Below are positions 28,401 to 34,400 of a stretch of DNA of 64,000 nucleotides, in pieces. A program made the translations under genes and the position numbers. Origin of the DNA: Undaria pinnatifida (Eukaryota; Sar; Phaeophyceae; Laminariales; Alariaceae); NCBI GenBank assembly GCA_012845835.1, contig JABAKD010000006.1, positions 744,001-808,000 on the forward strand, written 5' to 3'. Every line of letters begins with the position of its first letter. Within the stretch, counting starts at the first letter, position 1. The notes beneath the pieces were generated by a model, which worked only from the letters and a program-made list of their open reading frames with translations, was not told the origin of the DNA and did not search any database.

Positions 28401-31400
28401 TGTTGGTGTTGGTGTTGCTGTTTATGTTAGTTTAATTAATTATCCTCCGGGGAAAGAGTTATTACGAAGATTATCCCCATGAGAACTGACCCTCAACTTT
28501 GGGGACGAAACTAATACAGCACATAGCAATAATGAGTTCAGAATTCCCGCTGCTTGTCGATTTCCATGAACTCGCACACCTCCAACAGATGATGAACATC
28601 ATATAGGTCATATAGATCATATATGTCATCTGCATCATTTAGATCATGAAGATCATTTAGGTCATCTGCATCACATAGATCACATAGATCATATAAATAA
28701 TCTATCGGTCGTTATAATATGTTGTGCAGGATATGGGTAGTTCAGATCTAACCCAGGAAACTTGGGCTAGGTTATACGAATCATGCGGGTTCCACCAGGA
28801 AACATGATCTATCGGCCATGCAGATCACATAGATCATTAGCATGGGAGCTGATCTGCCCAACGTTTGCAAAACAAAAAGTTGGGACGCACGTACCGAAAA
28901 AAAACAATGAGCGTTGCAGTTTTAACTCTCCCTGTAATCTTCCATAGTTCGATAGTTCATGCTAAATGCTTATCGTACAAAGCAGTTATATCTGTATTCC
29001 AGTCCACCTTCAAAAGTATCTTATCTTCTGACGCAGCAGCCTGCGTTGATTCATGTGATTGATGCTGTAATCCTCATTGCTATCAGGTATTGCACGCTGT
29101 GTAGCATTGATATTCACCAGGTTCATTCGCAACATTTGATAAAAGTATTGTAAAATAGCGTCAGCTGTGAGTTTCACAAATTTAGGGTCGATACTCACCT
29201 TTGCAAGCTGGGTACGAGTAATACATCGGTCGTCCGTTTTCACCAAGTTGTCATGAATGAAAGCCTCATACATACCTGGTACAAAAAGACATTTTCATCA
29301 TCACGTTTAATCTCCAGCATAACTCGTAAGAGGCTTTACCCTCAGCCACCACCTGGACAGATCGTGGTCATGGTCGTGGTCACAAGTGTCTTCCCTCCCC
29401 CCCCCCCCCGATACGCGCCTTCATTTTATCCCGCATAAAGTTCATTCAGCATTCCCACTTTTGGGGTTTAATAAGCTCGCCGATTCTAATCGAAGTTTGC
29501 TAACTGTCGCTCGCGCGCTTTCCGCTCGTCAATTTGTACGCAAGAACAAAAAAAGTCCCTACGCGAGCACGAGCATGCACGCGGTGAGGCTTGAACCCAC
29601 AGCCGTGCCATCAACAGGGGCGAGACTCGCCCATTTCCCTCCATCGGGGACGCCGACATATATACGCGCGTGTCGTAACTCTGTTGTGTTGGAGCCCGAC
29701 CTCGAACGTATCGTCCCCTACCGCAGTAGCGCCTCCGTCGCTTTTCGTGGCTGCTGTTGCAATCGTCATTTTTTATCAGATCGCTCATTGCTACTCGCGC
29801 GTATCGTACAAAATCGTTGTACTTGCATCGGAGTCCGACTACAAACAGTACCATCTTCTGTCACTACAATCGCCACGTCAGCCCTTTGCATTGGAGTTTC
29901 AACCTCAAAAAGTGCCCCCCGCCAAATCCAGTAGCCTGTGTCAATTCTAGGGTTGATCATGGGTCGGATCCCTTCTCGGCATGGTGTACCAGTTGGATCG
30001 GGTCAGGGTGACCCGGCCCGACTCCGGCATGGTGAACGAGTCGGATCCGGTCAAGGTGACCCGGCCCGACCTGTGATACCTGAAAACCACCCGACCCGAC
30101 CCGACCCGACCCGACTCGACCCGTGAGATTCTGCAAGCCCCCTGACCCGACCCGCGGGCCGGGTTATGACCCGCGAAACGCCGTGGTTGAGTGTTGTGGC
30201 CGTTTCTAAGGAGGCATGACACAGCAGGAGTGCAGCAAGTTGGTCCTGAGGCTCCTCATTCCAAGACTTTATTCTTATTAATAGCCCAAAACCTTACATG
30301 TTTGTGGAAAAAAAATGTGTAACCCGATCAACAATCCCATGCCCCCCCCCCCCCCCCCAAAAAAAAAGCCAAAAACAAAAACGATATTCCGACGATTTTG
30401 GGTTGTTAACCCCTCTAGAGTCCCCAAACCCCTCCCTATACTAATTCCAAGTAATTTCGTCCCCCAAAAGGCTTTCCAGTAGTGCAGGCGTTAAGGAGCC
30501 CCGCCATTCAGAAAAACGTTTAGCGAAAAAAAATGTACACCTGTTGTAGCACGCGTCTCAAAATGCTCCACGCATGATGTACAACTCTTAGCCATGGAGA
30601 CCCGAGATCCAAAGCATCCTCTCCTTACGCAGCAGCCTGCATTGCTTCTTTGTCCGAAGTCGCCATCGTTAGCACTCTTACATAAATTATATGTAGCTCA
30701 TGCTACACGGCGTGCCGTACACACTCTTAACCATCGAGTTCGGCATTGAAGAAGTCATCAACCTAACGCAGAAGCCTTGCTTCTTGCGGCTGGCGCTGCA
30801 ATCGACATCTTTGCAAGACGGCAACCATTTTCTGTGAAGCCCGACTTCAAAAATATCGCCCCAAATGCAACTGCCTGCGTTGTGTCTTGTGGCTGTTCCG
30901 CAATCGTTATTGTATTAGGGAATCCACGCTAAACGTGGGTTGAGTATACAATCCTTAGCCAAGGAGTCCAATCTCAAAAGTTTCGTTCCCGAACGCAGCA
31001 GCATGCATGTATTGCTGTTTGTGGCTGCTAATGAAACCATCCTTTCCTAGGATAGTTCACGCGTTTAGTACAATTCTTACCCATAGACTCCGACTGCAGT
31101 ATCATCTCCGTACGCAACAGCCTGTGTTGCGTCTTGTGGCTGTTCCGCAACCGTAAGTTTGTAAAACTATTTCAAATACGTCAGCTTTGAGTTCGATCGA
31201 ATTAATGGCCGATACTCATCTTTGCAAGCTGCGTCATACTTCGCCCGCGCGTGTTTACAGCTGTAGAAACACATTACTGGTATAATATAGTGAAGCACAT
31301 GACTTCCCTGAATGCTGCCAGGGTCAACATCAACATCACACTTTTAACAACGGCGATTTAGGTCCGTAATCGTTCTGCGCATTGATAATCGTTCTGCGCA

Positions 31401-34400
31401 TTGATATGATAACATATAATTTCTGAGATATCCTGCCATGGAGGCCGACTTCAACGTAGCATCCCTACGCAGCAGCCGGTGTTGCTTCTTGCGGGCACTG
31501 CTCCAATACGAGTAGTCACTTCCTTGCCATAATTGACGCTACACGACTGTTGTCCAACCACATTAGTCACTTCCTTGACATGACATTGACGCCTCATGCG
31601 TGTTGCACGGCTTCTGTCCTTAGGAGTCCGAAACTGAAAGCACCATCCCCGAACGCAGCGCCTGTGTTGCTTCTTGCGGCTTGCGGCTGCTGCAAACGCC
31701 ACGTCCTTTCGTCCTACGTCTCTCAGGCCTCAAACATATACAGCAGTATGGGCCCGCCAACTTAGAGTGAGCGAGTGAACCTCAGATTCTTATTTAAAAA
31801 ATGAAAAGAAAACACTTCATTCGTATTGTGACACCACCGACGAACAACCTTGAGCATAGGCTATTATATGCTGGTAATATTTAGTGTAGCGCTTGCCGCT
31901 GACCATGGTTTCTTAGTCCAATTTTCTAAGCGTCCGTCGAAAAGTAAGCATCATTTTCATATTCTTATTGGGCACTTTCTTATTCGCGGGCCTGTACTGC
32001 TGTAGTACCAGGTACCTGGCATCAATCATGAGGTCATTTACACGCCGTAGCGCGCGCGATCGGAACACCACAGAGACACTTTACAAAGATGAGCTTCGAC
32101 GAAAATCTCCGTCATCACAGCTGAGACATGAGCGTGAGATGAAAAAAAAGCGCGGCCGGACTATCACGCAGCTTTTTTTGCTAAGATGGGAGTATCGACC
32201 ACCAATCTTTAAATAAATCGAACTTCATCACAGCACGTTACGTGTTTGAAATATATAACAGGTACCTGGTATATAAAACGGTGGTTTTGGAATGATCTCT
32301 CCAAAATCTTTCGGGTCCAACTCCTAAAATGATCCTATTCTAACTCCAAGTATTTTGCCTCCATGTCGGGAGTGCGGTGCTAAACGCGCTAAACTGCTAA
32401 AAGGCTTAACATAGACGCATCGCTCGGCGCTTACTTCCATTCTCCTCGTTGCCGACAGAGCCAGCTTCGAACCAGCTTCGAATGTCGTCATAGGGGTGTG
32501 TTGTCTTGCGTGTTACCAGTGTACTGGTACGGTACAGTATACTGGTACGGCACAGTATACTGGTACGGTACCTGCTGCCTATCAGGTATTATGCAACAAG
32601 GTAAGAATCAGCCGTCGACGCATAGTAAACTAGCTAACTGAGGGCTAATTTTCAGATAGCTGGCAACCAAAAACGCCATCACATCTTGGTCATGGGTACG
32701 GTTACTTGGTATCATAGCAGCTAGGGTTCTACCTCAGACGTGGTGACTATTTACATCACAGCCTTTACGAGGTACAAGGCAACCATACCCTAAAACATGG
32801 AAACATTTACCTGGTACATTTAAAGGCAAAGATAAACATACAACATGACATTCAAAAACCATAATTTGTCCGCCGAGTCCCGCCGCGTTTTTCGAGGGTC
32901 CACTATGGGCAATAGCGAAAGTTCGCCACTGCATTCTCGCATCACCATCGCGGAAAAATTGGCAGCAGTGAGTCCCGGGGTACTCTGTGCCGTACTGATG
33001 CTGCTGCTGGATCCTCGACGGGATGCATTGGACGGGTCGCAACCGCAAGGTTCCTTCCCTGAACTCGCACAACAAAAATATACTGAGCACTTTCTTCGGT
33101 GCGACAGTAGTCGCCGTTCCGCGTTAGTGCGTTACCCCTTAGTGCGCTGCCCCAGTTTAATGCGGTGAGAATCGCTTGTCACGACCTGCTCGCCCTATAG
33201 AGTGCTATTGATGGTGTACTGCACCATAGTGCGGAGTCCCACTATAGCGCGGTTGTTGTCGTCTGGCAAGGCACCGCACTATTGAGGGACCACTATATGT
33301 CGCTGTACTGCGCTCGAGTATTTAAGGGCAGTGTATTTGGAAGTGGTGCGAGATGTTCTTGGCAGTAGTAAAAGGAACCGGAGAGTTGTGTGTGTTCTTC
33401 GCATCAAACTGACGTTTCCACCCATCTACATCCAGCACAACTATTACTAGCGTCCGTCCGGTGTGTGGTGTGGTGTTCCGGCGGGATGAGCGGGATAGGC
33501 GGATAGGGATGTAATCGGCCGACGTAATCGGCCGACCGCTCGCCTCGCTTTACACTGACGCAGGCATCGACAACGAACGGCAGCACTCGCACTGCCTCTA
33601 TGGCAGCTGCCATGACAGCTGCCGCTGATACTAAACGAGAATCCTTTGACGCGATAGAAGCATACGACACATCAAGTCATCTATATCACTACTACACCTA
33701 GGTACAACAGAGTAGTAGCACAATAATAGCAGCAGCAGTGTCACAGCGTTACGACAGGTTCTCCCCGGCAAAAATGACAGGTTCCCCGGCCCGCATCCCG
33801 CATGCTGCCGTACCCTTGTGCCTGTGCGTGGCATACACCATCCTGTCCAGAAATTTAAGGACTGTTTTGTCATTAGTGCGAATACTAAACGGTCCTTATA
33901 TTTACGGTCATATTGGAACTGGATATATACCAGAACTTAATCGTACTGCTTGTAGAACTAGGCACGCGGGTACCAGGCCAGGTTCTTTTTTAGGAACGTG
34001 TGGAAATGATTCCACACTGAACTCTGTATAACCTCTCCGCAAGTTCTTATCTCCTCGAAAATATCAGGCTGAGGTTATTGTGTCGGCCATGTGAGAGGGC
34101 CGGCAGGAGTACCATAAAACAGGCCAAAAACGAGTAAAGCACAACAATCGCCAGCAAGCACAAGGATAGCCCAAGTACATTTCCATTATAATTCCAAGTA
34201 AAAAACGTCGGTGCAGTGGTGAGACCAAGAATCGCAACCGTTTTTACTACGACCCGAACCATGCATCACCCCAAACAAATGCCCACCACCACCACCACCG
34301 CCGCCACCGCCACCACCTACACCACGAGAGCGTATGGTTTACCCCGACAAAATGTTCAACAATGAGGAAACCCAGAGAGGCAACTCACGTTCGGTGATCT

